From positions 1-64,000 of the forward strand of contig JACPFJ010000009.1 in the NCBI GenBank assembly GCA_016182975.1: a stretch of 64,000 nt of DNA. Reading direction: 5' to 3'. The notes below the pieces were generated by a model, which was not told the DNA's origin, made no database searches, and saw only the letters and a program-made list of their open reading frames with translations. The DNA is from Deltaproteobacteria bacterium (lineage in GTDB: Bacteria > Desulfobacterota > Desulfuromonadia > Geobacterales > Pseudopelobacteraceae). This document shows, in pieces, positions 21,711-30,839 of the stretch; positions within the stretch are counted from its first letter, which is position 1; each line of letters opens with the position of its first letter. A program made the position numbers and the translations under genes.

Positions 21711-22988
21711 TTGGCGCTCCTGCTCGGCCTTGCCTGGCTCTCTCCGCTCCACGGCGAGGAGTACCGCTTCGACCCGGATGAGATCGAGAAGAGGCCCTAC
21801 CATCTGGGGGGGGTCGCAGAGCTCAGGCCGGCGCTCGACCTGCTCGATCGCCGTTCGGCCCAGTATCGTTTGCGTTTCTTCGACAACGGCCGGGCCGAGC
21901 TGGAGCCGGAGTACAACGCCCGCCTGCAGCTGGACGCCGGCCTGGAGCATGGGATCGCCCGGTTCTCGGCCCAGGGGGTGCTGGAGTACCAGGATACACC
22001 GCTCAAGGAGGAGGCCGTGGCGACCCTCAACGAGTGGTATCTCTCCCTCAAACCCTCCGCCTCCTTCACCCTCGCCGTGGGCAAGAAGAACCTCAGATGG
22101 GGCAAGGGATACGCCTGGAACCCGGTGGCCTTTTTCGACCGTCCCAAGAACCCGGACGACCCGGAACTGAGCCTGGAGGGGTTCTGGTTGGCCAGCGCCG
22201 ACTACGTCCGCAGCTTCGACGGCCCGCTGAAGACCGTCTCCCTTACGCCGGTGCTGCTGCCGGTGTACGAAGACCTGAACTCGGATTACGGCAGGAGTGG
22301 ACGGGTCAACATCGGCGCCAAGCTCTACGCCCTGTTCCACGATACCGACATCGACCTCCTCTTCGTTTCCCAGGGGAGCCGCGGCTGGCGCTACGGGATC
22401 GACTTCTCCCGCAACTTGGCCACCAACCTGGAGATTCACGGCGAGTTTGCCTGGCTGCGCGACGTCTCCAGGCCTCTGCTCGGGGCGGACGGCGCGGTCA
22501 GGACAGTCAGCGGCGACAGCTACTCCTGGCTTCTCGGCCTGCGCTACCTGACGGAGCGCGACACCACCTGGATCGCGGAGTATTTCCACAACGGCGCCGG
22601 CTATACCGCCGCCGAGATGGACCTCTTCTTCTCCCTGGCGGACCAGGGCTTCGCCACCCTGAGTAGCAGCGGCTCCAGGCAACAACTGCAACGGGCCGCC
22701 GCGCTCAACAGCGGCAGCTACGGCCGGCTGAACCCGATGCGCAATTACCTCTATGGCCGGGTCAGCCAGAAGGAGCCCTTCGACATACTCTACTTCGCCC
22801 CGGCGTTGACCATGATCGCGAACCTCGACGACGGCAGCCTTTCCCTGGCCCCCGAGCTGCTCTACACCGGGATCGACAACCTGGAGCTGCGCCTCAAGGG
22901 GAGCGTCGCCGCCGGCGCCGGCCACACGGAATTCGGCGAGAAGCTGAACGACGCCAGGATCGAATTACGGATCCGCTACTTTTTCTAA
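21711..22988 (+). CDS. Putative outer-membrane beta-barrel protein (start uncertain; TTG 21711 proposed)
   Basis: Signal-like LALLLGLAWLSPLHG, amphipathic strands, terminal RIELRIRYFF*. Confidence 0.65.
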   Translation: MALLLGLAWLSPLHGEEYRFDPDEIEKRPYHLGGVAELRPALDLLDRRSAQYRLRFFDNGRAELEPEYNARLQLDAGLEHGIARFSAQGVLEYQDTPLKEEAVATLNEWYLSLKPSASFTLAVGKKNLRWGKGYAWNPVAFFDRPKNPDDPELSLEGFWLASADYVRSFDGPLKTVSLTPVLLPVYEDLNSDYGRSGRVNIGAKLYALFHDTDIDLLFVSQGSRGWRYGIDFSRNLATNLEIHGEFAWLRDVSRPLLGADGAVRTVSGDSYSWLLGLRYLTERDTTWIAEYFHNGAGYTAAEMDLFFSLADQGFATLSSSGSRQQLQRAAALNSGSYGRLNPMRNYLYGRVSQKEPFDILYFAPALTMIANLDDGSLSLAPELLYTGIDNLELRLKGSVAAGAGHTEFGEKLNDARIELRIRYFF

Positions 22989-23014
22989 GCAGTCAAACTG
23001 AAAGGAGAACACCC

Positions 23015-23584
23015 ATGATCACACGCATTCTGACCCTCTCCCTGCTGGCCCTTGCGCTGGCACTGCCGGCCGCGGCGGCCGATAACCAGGCCGCAGTCGA
23101 GCAGGAGATCCTGGCGCTGGACAAGCTCTGGGGCGAGGCCGCCGCCAAGGGGGACGCGGCAGCACTGAACCGGCTCCTGGCCGACAACCTCCACCACGTC
23201 CACGCTACCGGACGGATCGAGGGAAAGGCCGACTACATCGACTCCCTGGCGAGCGGCATGCGCAGGCACGACCCGATCGTGCCGATGAAGGTGAAGGTGC
23301 GGGTCTACGGCGACACGGCTGTCAGCACCGGGCGCTTCAAGATGGTGGCCTATCGCCAGGGGATGGATAAGCCGATGGTGAACCAGGTCAACGTCTATAC
23401 CCATGTCTGGGTCAAGACCCCCCAGGGGTGGCAGCTGACGGTCCACCAGGCCACGGCCGACTCGCCCATGCCGATGGGGGGTCAGATGAAGCCCGGCATG
23501 ACGCCCGGCGGCATGGGGCACGGCGACATGGGGCACGGCGACATGGGGCACGGCGACATGGGGCACGGCGACATGGGGCACTGA
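23015..23584 (+). CDS. DUF4440/SnoaL-like exported protein with C-terminal MGHGD repeats
   Basis: Signal peptide; EQEILALDKLWGEAAAKGDAAALNRLLADNLHHVHATGRIEGKADYIDSL; tail (MGHGD)4MGH. Confidence 0.8.
   Translation: MITRILTLSLLALALALPAAAADNQAAVEQEILALDKLWGEAAAKGDAAALNRLLADNLHHVHATGRIEGKADYIDSLASGMRRHDPIVPMKVKVRVYGDTAVSTGRFKMVAYRQGMDKPMVNQVNVYTHVWVKTPQGWQLTVHQATADSPMPMGGQMKPGMTPGGMGHGDMGHGDMGHGDMGHGDMGH
23513..23581 (+). repeat. 15-bp tandem repeat inside a CDS
   Basis: atggggcacggcgac x4 plus atggggcac. Confidence 0.95.
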
Positions 23585-23672
23585 ACGTAAAGATCCTTGC
23601 CGCCTTGCGGCATGACGGCTACAATGGGGGTGCGTTCACGCGTACCCCCTTTTTGTCGAGATAACCACACCC

Positions 23673-24590
23673 ATGGACTTCAATCTCGCCCATCTCGTCT
23701 TGACACTGCGGACGGCCGATCCGGCCGACTGCCTGGCCCGGCTCTTCGGCGGCCGGGCCGCCTTCGAGGCGGCCTTCAGGGATCTGGCCTGTTGCAGGGC
23801 GGGCAGGGAATGCCGCGCCTGCGACTGCCGCTGCGATTGCCCCTATTGGCGGGTCTTCGGACAGGAGCTGGCCGTTGATCCCGAGATCGTCAGGCGCCAC
23901 CAGAAGCCGGGGGTGCCTTTCGCCTTCCGGCTGCCGCTCCCGACTGCGGCCGTAAAGAGCGACCGCTGCGAGGCGGGGCTGGTGCTGGTCGGTCCGGCCG
24001 TCGAACTGGCCCCCCTGTTCTGCCGCGCCCTCGACAGGCTCCTGGCTGACGGGGGAGGGGGGACGCGCATCGAGCTGGTCTGTTCGCAGGACTACCAGGG
24101 GAGGAGCAACCCGCTTGCCCCGGACGGCCGGGGATGGGACTGCGCCGGCCTGGTCGTCATGTCGGCCGCTGCCGTGCGGCTTCTGGGACAGTGCTACGCG
24201 GAACGGCTGAGGATCACCCTGGAGACGCCGCTGAAGCTGGTCAACTCGGGGCGGGAACTGCGCGTCTTCGATCCGTCCCTCTTCTGCCGCACAGTAATCC
24301 GGCGCGTCTCCTCCCTTGCCGCCTACTACGGCGAGGAAGGGGAGGGGGAGGAGTTTCGCCGCCTGGCCGAGCAGGCCCGCGGCGTGAGGCTCATCGCCGG
24401 AAATTTCGTCTGCGGCGCACCCTCCGGGCTCTCCGCGCGTTACGGTGGGATGAGCGGCCACGGCCTCCTGGGGGGCGGGGTAGGGGAGCTGGCGGAGCTG
24501 CTCCGGCTGGGGATGCTCTTCAACCTCGGCAAGGGGGCCGCCTTCGGCCTGGGGCGCTACCGGGTCGAGCCGGAGGGGGGCTCGACATAG
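23673..24590 (+). CDS. Cas6-like RAMP protein (CRISPR pre-crRNA endoribonuclease family), no array nearby
   Basis: C-terminal LRLGMLFNLGKGAAFGLGRYRVE G-rich RAMP-like motif; Cys cluster CCRAGRECRACDCRCDCPYW then PGVPFAFRLPLP. Confidence 0.65.
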   Translation: MDFNLAHLVLTLRTADPADCLARLFGGRAAFEAAFRDLACCRAGRECRACDCRCDCPYWRVFGQELAVDPEIVRRHQKPGVPFAFRLPLPTAAVKSDRCEAGLVLVGPAVELAPLFCRALDRLLADGGGGTRIELVCSQDYQGRSNPLAPDGRGWDCAGLVVMSAAAVRLLGQCYAERLRITLETPLKLVNSGRELRVFDPSLFCRTVIRRVSSLAAYYGEEGEGEEFRRLAEQARGVRLIAGNFVCGAPSGLSARYGGMSGHGLLGGGVGELAELLRLGMLFNLGKGAAFGLGRYRVEPEGGST

Positions 24591-24604
24591 AAGAGGCGTT
24601 TCTA

Positions 24605-24817
24605 ACGCAAGGACGCCAAGATGCAAAGGCGCAGGGAAACATCGACAGCTTTAGGGCTTTGCCTTATTATCCCCGGTTTTTTTGGTTGGTTATCTGCTAA
24701 CGGCAGTTGGCCTCAGATTTTACTCCGTTGCTCAGTTTATCCGTGTTTCGAATGCGTTTTTTTCAGATTACAAGACTTCATTACCCTTGCGACCTTGCAT
24801 CGTTGCGTCCTTGCGTT
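24605..24817. repeat. Inverted arms of tandem 8-mers (acgcaagg-type)
   Basis: acgcaagg|acgccaag|atgcaaag|gcgcaggg … cccttgcg|accttgca|tcgttgcg|tccttgcg. Confidence 0.85.
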
Positions 24818-24867
24818 AATTGATTGCCGGATTACAGTTTTGGTTATTTCAAAGATTGCGAGATGCC

Positions 24868-25557
24868 ATGCCTCTATCTAGATACCTGACGATCCTCCTG
24901 CTGCCGCTGCTCTGCGCCTGTGCCGCCCTGCAGAAGCCCCGCCTCGACTATACCCCCGGCGCGGTGGTGGAGACCCTCTCTTCGGCGGTTGCGCTCTCGG
25001 TCCATGCCACGGACCACGCTATGGCCGGGAACGGCTACCTGGTCTACCGACGTCCCGACCAGGTCCGGCTGGTTGTGCTCTCCCCCTTCGGTACGACCCT
25101 GTTCGAGCTCTTCGCCCTGGGAGAACGGATCGTGCTGGTCTATCCCTCGCAGGCCACCGCCTACAGCGGGCGCTTCGACGAGCTGCCCGACAGGGGGGGA
25201 GCGCAGGGGTGGCGACTTTTGCGCTGGGTGCTGGAGATCGATCCCCCCGCCGCGGAGCGGACAAGCGCGACCGTGGAGCGGATGGGGAGGCAGGGGTTCA
25301 TCGAGAAGGTACAATTCGAAAACGGACTGGTAACGGCCAAGAGCGCCCCGGGCGGCGAGCAGGTCTTCTATACGGACTATGCGCTGGTGAGCGGCGTGCC
25401 GCTTGCCGGCGGGATCGAGCTGCGCGACGGGCGCGACGGGCGTATCCTGCTCCGCTTCGACGAGCCGGAGGTCAACACCCCGCTCGACGATGGCGCCTTT
25501 ACACCTCGGCTCGACGGGATGACCATTCTGCCGCTCTCCGCCATCCAGGGATTGTAG
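24868..25557 (+). CDS. LolB-like outer-membrane lipoprotein
   Basis: Lipobox LLCACAA; GNGYLVYRRPDQVRLVVLSPFGTTLFELFALGERIVLVYPSQ. Confidence 0.65.
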   Translation: MPLSRYLTILLLPLLCACAALQKPRLDYTPGAVVETLSSAVALSVHATDHAMAGNGYLVYRRPDQVRLVVLSPFGTTLFELFALGERIVLVYPSQATAYSGRFDELPDRGGAQGWRLLRWVLEIDPPAAERTSATVERMGRQGFIEKVQFENGLVTAKSAPGGEQVFYTDYALVSGVPLAGGIELRDGRDGRILLRFDEPEVNTPLDDGAFTPRLDGMTILPLSAIQGL

Positions 25558-25566
25558 CACCAGGCC

Positions 25567-26325
25567 GTGGACGATCTCCTCATCCTTCTCCTTCTCTTCG
25601 CCGTTGGCCTGGTGGCCGGTTTCGTGGACGCGGTTGCCGGCGGCGGGGGGATGCTCACCCTGCCGGCCCTGCTCTACGCCGGTCTGCCGCCCCAGATGGC
25701 CATCGCTACCAACAAGCTGCAATCCACCTTTGGTTCGGGGAGCGCCATGCTCCACTTCGTGCGCTCGGGCCGGGTCAGGCTCCGGGAGTGCGCCTTCGGT
25801 GTGGCCTGCACCGCCATCGGGGCCGGGGCGGGCGCGGTTGCGGTCCAACTGGTTGATCCCGGCTTCCTGCGGCGCATCATCCCCTTTTTACTGATTTCCA
25901 TCGTCCTGTACTTCATTCTCTTCCCCAGGCTCGGCTTCGAGGAGCGCCATCCGCGGCTGGGGCGGACGCCGTTCCACCTCCTCTTCGGTCTCTCCATAGG
26001 ATTCTACGACGGCTTCTTCGGTCCGGGAACCGGCACCTTCTGGGCCACGGCCTATGTGCTGCTTTTGGGGTACAATCTGACCAATGCCACGGCCCATACC
26101 AAGGTGATGAACTTCACCAGCAACATCGTCTCGCTGCTCTTCTTCATCGCCGGCGGGGCAGTGCGTTATCCTCAAGGGCTGGTGATGGGGGCGGGGCAGT
26201 ACCTGGGGGCGAGGCTGGGGGCGCGCATGGTTGTGGCGCGCGGGGCGCATTTCATCAGGCCGGTCTTCCTGACGATGGTGGTGGCCATCTCGGCCAAGCT
26301 GCTCTGGGACGCCTTCACTCTTTAA
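25567..26325 (+). CDS. TSUP (TauE/SafE) family membrane transporter (GTG start)
   Basis: GLVAGFVDAVAGGGGMLTLPALLYAGLPPQMAIATNKLQSTFGSGSAMLHF…GFYDGFFGPGTGTFW. Confidence 0.92.
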   Translation: MDDLLILLLLFAVGLVAGFVDAVAGGGGMLTLPALLYAGLPPQMAIATNKLQSTFGSGSAMLHFVRSGRVRLRECAFGVACTAIGAGAGAVAVQLVDPGFLRRIIPFLLISIVLYFILFPRLGFEERHPRLGRTPFHLLFGLSIGFYDGFFGPGTGTFWATAYVLLLGYNLTNATAHTKVMNFTSNIVSLLFFIAGGAVRYPQGLVMGAGQYLGARLGARMVVARGAHFIRPVFLTMVVAISAKLLWDAFTL

Positions 26326-26341
26326 CAAAAATTGACAATAG

Positions 26342-26431
26342 AACGCGGATGACGCGGATTTAGCGGAGTTACGTAGATTTTAACTCTGTTTATCTGTTTT
26401 GTTTTATCCGTGTAAATCCGCTTAAATCGAC
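26342..26431. repeat. Inverted arms of tandem 9-mers (cgcggat-type)
   Basis: aacgcggat|gacgcggat|ttagcggag|ttacgtaga … atctgtttt|gttttatcc|gtgtaaatc|cgcttaaat. Confidence 0.7.
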
Positions 26432-26490
26432 CCAGAGGGCCTAAAAGATTTGAGCCGCGTTCTTTAGGCCCTTCGGGTCCATTGCTTTGA

Positions 26491-27564
26491 TTATTTCTCT
26501 TCCGTGGTCGCCAGCTTGCGGAAGGCGGAGGCCTTGATGGCGGCGTAGACCGTGCCTCCCGGCTCGATACGCAGTTCGCGGGCCGCGTCGGGGACGATCT
26601 CGGATATCAGCCGCCCCTTGCCGCACTTAAGCTCCACACCCATCTTGGTCCCGCTCTCGAACAGCGAGGCCACGGTGCATTGCAGCAGGTTGCGGGCGCT
26701 GATCGCCTCGGGATGTTTCTTGAAGAGGATGATGTCCTTGGATGAAAGCTCGAACAGGCCGCTGCCGGTATCCAGGTTCCCCGGCGACAGGAGCAGTTCC
26801 CCCCCTTCCCAGCGGTAGACGCAGAGCCTGTCGCGTTCCGTCATGCTGTTCAGCGAAAGGATGTTGATGTAGCCGACCGGGCTGCGTTCCATCAATTTCC
26901 TGGCCAGCTCTTCGGTGCCGCAGATATCCGTGATGCTCCCCCTGGAGATGACGGCGGCCGTATCGGTCATCATGCGCATCTCCACCAGCGAGTGGCTGAT
27001 GAAGATGTAGGGGATGCCGAAGCGGGCGCAGGCGGCCTTGAGATAGGAGATGATCTGGAACTTGCTGTCGTCGTCCAGGGCCGAGAGCGGTTCGTCCATC
27101 AACAAAAGACGCGGGCTGGAGAGCACCGCCCGCCCGATGGCGACTCGCTGGCGCTCGCCCCCCGAGAGATTGTTGACACCGCGCTCCAGGAGCTGTTCCA
27201 GTCCCAGGGCGGCGGCAACGGACTCCACGTTGATGCTCCGGTCGCGCGGGGGACGGCGTTTGAAGCCGTAGAGCAGGTTGCCCCTCACGCTCAGATGGGG
27301 AAAGAGGGCCGGCTGCTGAAAGACAAGGGCGATGCCGCGCTGCTCGGGGGGGAGATCGACGCTGCGGCCGGCGTCGAAGAGGGTGTCGCCGTTAAGCCGG
27401 ATAGATCCCGCGGCGGGCGTGTTGAGACCCGCCAGCAGAGCGACCAGGGTGCTCTTGCCGCTGCCGGAGGGACCGAACAGCCCGAGGTTGTCCCCCTGGA
27501 AGCCGACCTCCACGGAGAGCCTGAAATGGTCCAGCTGGTGCGTCAGCGAGAGATCGAGCCGCAT
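26491..27564 (-). CDS. modC: Molybdate ABC transporter ATP-binding protein
   Basis: GPSGSGKSTLVALLAGL, LSGGERQRVAIGRAVL, C-terminal TOBE-like region; adjacent modB, modA. Confidence 0.9.
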   Translation of the reverse strand: MRLDLSLTHQLDHFRLSVEVGFQGDNLGLFGPSGSGKSTLVALLAGLNTPAAGSIRLNGDTLFDAGRSVDLPPEQRGIALVFQQPALFPHLSVRGNLLYGFKRRPPRDRSINVESVAAALGLEQLLERGVNNLSGGERQRVAIGRAVLSSPRLLLMDEPLSALDDDSKFQIISYLKAACARFGIPYIFISHSLVEMRMMTDTAAVISRGSITDICGTEELARKLMERSPVGYINILSLNSMTERDRLCVYRWEGGELLLSPGNLDTGSGLFELSSKDIILFKKHPEAISARNLLQCTVASLFESGTKMGVELKCGKGRLISEIVPDAARELRIEPGGTVYAAIKASAFRKLATTEEK

Positions 27565-27565
27565 C

Positions 27566-28249
27566 TCAGTCCTTTCTCACCAGGCGGCGGGCGATGGTGT
27601 CGTGGAAGATGAGGATCGCCAGCGAGAGGGCCACGGAGATGCCGCAGAGCAGCAGGGCGGCCTGCCCGCCATGCGGCGACGAGGCGTAATCGTAGATCGC
27701 CAGGGGGATGGTCTGAGTGACGCCGGGGATGTTGCCCGCCACGATGATGGTGGCGCCGAATTCACCCAGGCTGCGGGCGAACATCAGCGACGAACCGGCA
27801 ATGACGCCGCGCAGCGAGAGGGGAGCGATAACGCTGATCAGCGTGTCGTGCCAGGTGGCGCCCAGGGTGCGCGAGGCCTGGATCAGGCGCAGGTCTATCG
27901 CCTCCATGCCGATCCGCATCGAGCGCACCAGCAGGGGGAAACCGACCACGGCCGAGGAGATCACGGCTGCCTTCCAGGTGAAGATCAGCCGAAACCCCAA
28001 CACCTCGAAGAGCGGGGCGAGCCAGCCGTTGGAACCGAGCAGCAGCAGGAGCAGGTAGCCGACCACCACCGGCGGCAAGGTCAGCGGCAGGTTGATGAGC
28101 CCCTCCATCACCACCTTGCCCCTGAATTCGTGGAAACAGAGGAGATAGGCGCAGAGGAAGCCGAAGGGGAGCGAGAGGAGTGTCGCCGTAGTGGCCACCT
28201 TGGCCGAGAGCAGGATGGCCTGGATGTCTGCCGGGGAGAGTGTCGTCAT
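27566..28249 (-). CDS. modB: Molybdate ABC transporter permease
   Basis: PFGFLCAYLLCFHEFRGKVVMEGLINLPLTLPPVVVGYLLLLLLG…RSLGEFGATIIVAGNIPGVTQTIPLAIY. Confidence 0.93.
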   Translation of the reverse strand: MTTLSPADIQAILLSAKVATTATLLSLPFGFLCAYLLCFHEFRGKVVMEGLINLPLTLPPVVVGYLLLLLLGSNGWLAPLFEVLGFRLIFTWKAAVISSAVVGFPLLVRSMRIGMEAIDLRLIQASRTLGATWHDTLISVIAPLSLRGVIAGSSLMFARSLGEFGATIIVAGNIPGVTQTIPLAIYDYASSPHGGQAALLLCGISVALSLAILIFHDTIARRLVRKD

Positions 28250-28252
28250 ATG

Positions 28253-28996
28253 TCAGCGTGTCGCAAAGCCATGCCTTTCGAGGATCGTCCCTGCCTGCGG
28301 AGATTGCAGGAATTTGTAGAATGCCGCGGCCTCGCCCTTCCTGCCGCCAACCGTCGTGAGCGCCATGGGATAGGTCACCCGGGGGTAAAGCCCTTGGGGT
28401 ACGGTGAAAAGTATCCGGGTATTCCTAGCCGCCTGCAGGGCATCGCTCTTGTAGACGAAGGCGCCGTCCACCTCGCCCCGCTCGGCGTACATCAGGCATT
28501 CACGCACATCGCGGGCCATGACCAGTCTCTTCTCCATCCGCCTGTCGATCCCCGCCCTTTTCATGGCCTGCATGGCGTACTCCCCGGCCGGGACGCTTCT
28601 GGGGCTGCCGATGGCGATCCGCTCCAGCCCGGGCAGGTCCTGGATGGCGGAGACCTTCAGTCCCGGTCTGCCGACGAACACCAGCTCGTTGAAGGCGAAG
28701 ATGCCAATCCACCTTTCGTCCAGCAGCCTTTTTCCCTTGAGGAAGTCTAACCACTCCGTATTGGCGGAAATGAAGATGTCGGCCGGCGCCCCGTTCTCGA
28801 TCTGCCTGGCAAGTGCGCCGGAGCCGCCGAGATTCCTGGTGATCTTAACACCGGGGGTGCGTTTCGTAAAGGCCTCCGCGATCTCGTTGATCGCCTCCCG
28901 CAGGCTGGCTGCCGCGGAGAGGTTGATCTCCCCGGCCAGGGGGGCGGAGGGAAACAGGCAGAGCAGGCAGAAGATGGCCGCCAGCGTCATTTTCAT
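28253..28996 (-). CDS. modA: Molybdate ABC transporter substrate-binding protein
   Basis: Signal peptide; LSAAASLREAINEIAEAFTKRTPGVKITRNLGGSGALARQIENGAPADIFISAN. Confidence 0.93.
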   Translation of the reverse strand: MKMTLAAIFCLLCLFPSAPLAGEINLSAAASLREAINEIAEAFTKRTPGVKITRNLGGSGALARQIENGAPADIFISANTEWLDFLKGKRLLDERWIGIFAFNELVFVGRPGLKVSAIQDLPGLERIAIGSPRSVPAGEYAMQAMKRAGIDRRMEKRLVMARDVRECLMYAERGEVDGAFVYKSDALQAARNTRILFTVPQGLYPRVTYPMALTTVGGRKGEAAAFYKFLQSPQAGTILERHGFATR

Positions 28997-29047
28997 GGTG
29001 GTTCTCCAGAAGCGGATGATTATCATGTCTAAATACTGCGAACCTTA

Positions 29048-29192
29048 CCACAGAGTCACAGAGTGCACAGAGAAATCGTTATTAATAACAAGGTATCGGA
29101 CATTGATGTAGATGACTTTGCCGTTCACCCTATTGGTGATGTGTTTTTTAAAAAAACCATGTGATTCCTCTGTGTTCTCTGTGACTCTGTGG
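29048..29192. repeat. Inverted arms of tandem 8-mers (cacagag-type)
   Basis: ccacagag|tcacagag|tgcacaga … ctctgtgt|tctctgtg|actctgtg. Confidence 0.85.
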
Positions 29193-29243
29193 TGGAAGTA
29201 CCGTTTAGATTAAACGCACGTTGACGTTTCTTCTACATAGCGC

Positions 29244-30821
29244 ATGCCGGTAAAATATACCAGCAATATACTTGATATGCCGTCCAGCATCCCGCATAAT
29301 GCCCCCATGCTGCTCATCTTCCCCCCCGTAGCCAAGCCGTGCGAGCCGCCGGCCGGTATCGCCCGTCTCGCCGCCGCGCTGCGCGGCCACGGCGTCCCCT
29401 GCCGGATGCTGGACGCCAACCTCGAAGGTCTGCTCTGGCTTCTGGAACAACCCGCTACCGCAGCCGACACCTGGAGCCGCCGGGCCGCCAGAAACCACTC
29501 CGCCAACCTGGCCGCCCTGCGCGGACCAGATATCTACCGCTCTCCCGAGCGTTATAGCCGGGCCGTCAGGGACCTGAACCGTGTCCTGGCCGTCTCAACA
29601 CCGCAAGCTGGCGCAAGCGTGGGGCTGGCGGACTACCGCCATGGGCGCCTCTCCCCTCTGCAAAGCGCCGACCTGCTTCGCGCGGCGGAGCACCCCGAGG
29701 AGAACCCTCTCCATCCCTGGTTCTCGCAGCGCCTGCCGGAGTGCCTCAACGGGGTGGCTACGGTCGGCTTCTCCCTCAACTACCTCGGCCAGGCGCTCTG
29801 CGCCTTCGCCATGATCGGTTATGTCAGACAACGCTTCCCCGGCGTCCGCATCGTCCTCGGCGGGGGGCTGGTGACCTCGTGGATGAGCCGCCCCGGCTGG
29901 CGCAACCCCTTCGGCGGCCTGGTCGATCACCTGGTGGCGGGACCGGGGGAGCCCCCCCTGCTGGCCCTCTCCGGCGTGGCAATGGCGCCGGACGGCCACT
30001 TCCCCCCGGATTACTCGTCCCTGCCGCTGCGCGACTACCTCTCCCCCGCTCCTATCCTCCCCTACAGCGCCGCCGCCGGCTGCTACTGGAACCGCTGTTC
30101 CTTCTGCCCGGAGCGGACCGAGGGGAACCTCTATACCCCGCTCCCGGTCAGGCGGGCCATGTCAGACCTGCACTCCCTGATCGCACGGACACAGCCGGCC
30201 ATGCTGCATCTGCTCGACAACGCCGTCAGCCCGGCCTTCCTGCGCGCCCTGGCGGACGACCCTCCCGGCGCCCCCTGGTACGGCTTCGCCAGGATCGGTC
30301 CGGAGCTGGCGGAGCTCGATTTCTGCCTGGCGCTCAAGCGTTCGGGATGCGTGATGCTCAAGCTCGGGCTGGAGTCGGGGGACCAGGGGGTGCTGGACAG
30401 GCTGCAAAAGGGGATCGACGTGGGCACGGCGTCGCGGGTGCTGCTGAACCTGAAAAAGGCTGGGATCGGCGTCTATCTCTACCTGCTCTTCGGCACCCCG
30501 GCCGAGACGGAGCAAGAGGCCAGGCGGACGCTGGAGTTTGTCGTCCGCCACCGGGACGCGATCGGTTTTATGAACCTGGCGCTGTTCAACATGCCGCTCG
30601 GCGGGGATGAGGCCGGCGAGTACGAGACCGGGGCGTTCTACGAGGGGGACCTCTCGCTCTACACCGCTTTCCGCCATCCGCGGGGATGGGAGCGCAAACA
30701 GGTGCGGCGCTTCCTGGAGCATGAGTTCAAGCGGGAGCCCGCTGTTGCGGCGATCCTGAAGAACGACCCCCCCATCTTCACCAGCAATCATGCGCCTTTT
30801 TTTATAGCCGCCAGTCGCTAG
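29244..30821 (+). CDS. B12-binding-type radical SAM protein
   Basis: [34 protein letters not shown] cluster; [19 protein letters not shown]. Confidence 0.8.
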   Translation: MPVKYTSNILDMPSSIPHNAPMLLIFPPVAKPCEPPAGIARLAAALRGHGVPCRMLDANLEGLLWLLEQPATAADTWSRRAARNHSANLAALRGPDIYRSPERYSRAVRDLNRVLAVSTPQAGASVGLADYRHGRLSPLQSADLLRAAEHPEENPLHPWFSQRLPECLNGVATVGFSLNYLGQALCAFAMIGYVRQRFPGVRIVLGGGLVTSWMSRPGWRNPFGGLVDHLVAGPGEPPLLALSGVAMAPDGHFPPDYSSLPLRDYLSPAPILPYSAAAGCYWNRCSFCPERTEGNLYTPLPVRRAMSDLHSLIARTQPAMLHLLDNAVSPAFLRALADDPPGAPWYGFARIGPELAELDFCLALKRSGCVMLKLGLESGDQGVLDRLQKGIDVGTASRVLLNLKKAGIGVYLYLLFGTPAETEQEARRTLEFVVRHRDAIGFMNLALFNMPLGGDEAGEYETGAFYEGDLSLYTAFRHPRGWERKQVRRFLEHEFKREPAVAAILKNDPPIFTSNHAPFFIAASR

Positions 30822-30839
30822 CCGCCAGTCGCTAGCCGG
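30805..30839. repeat. Tandem 7-mers spanning a convergent gene junction
   Basis: tagccgc|cagtcgc|tagccgc|cagtcgc|tagccgg. Confidence 0.85.

Noticed and set aside
23513-23581. 15-bp tandem repeats as a CRISPR-like array
   Set aside because: No spacers; units are contiguous, in frame and encode MGHGD
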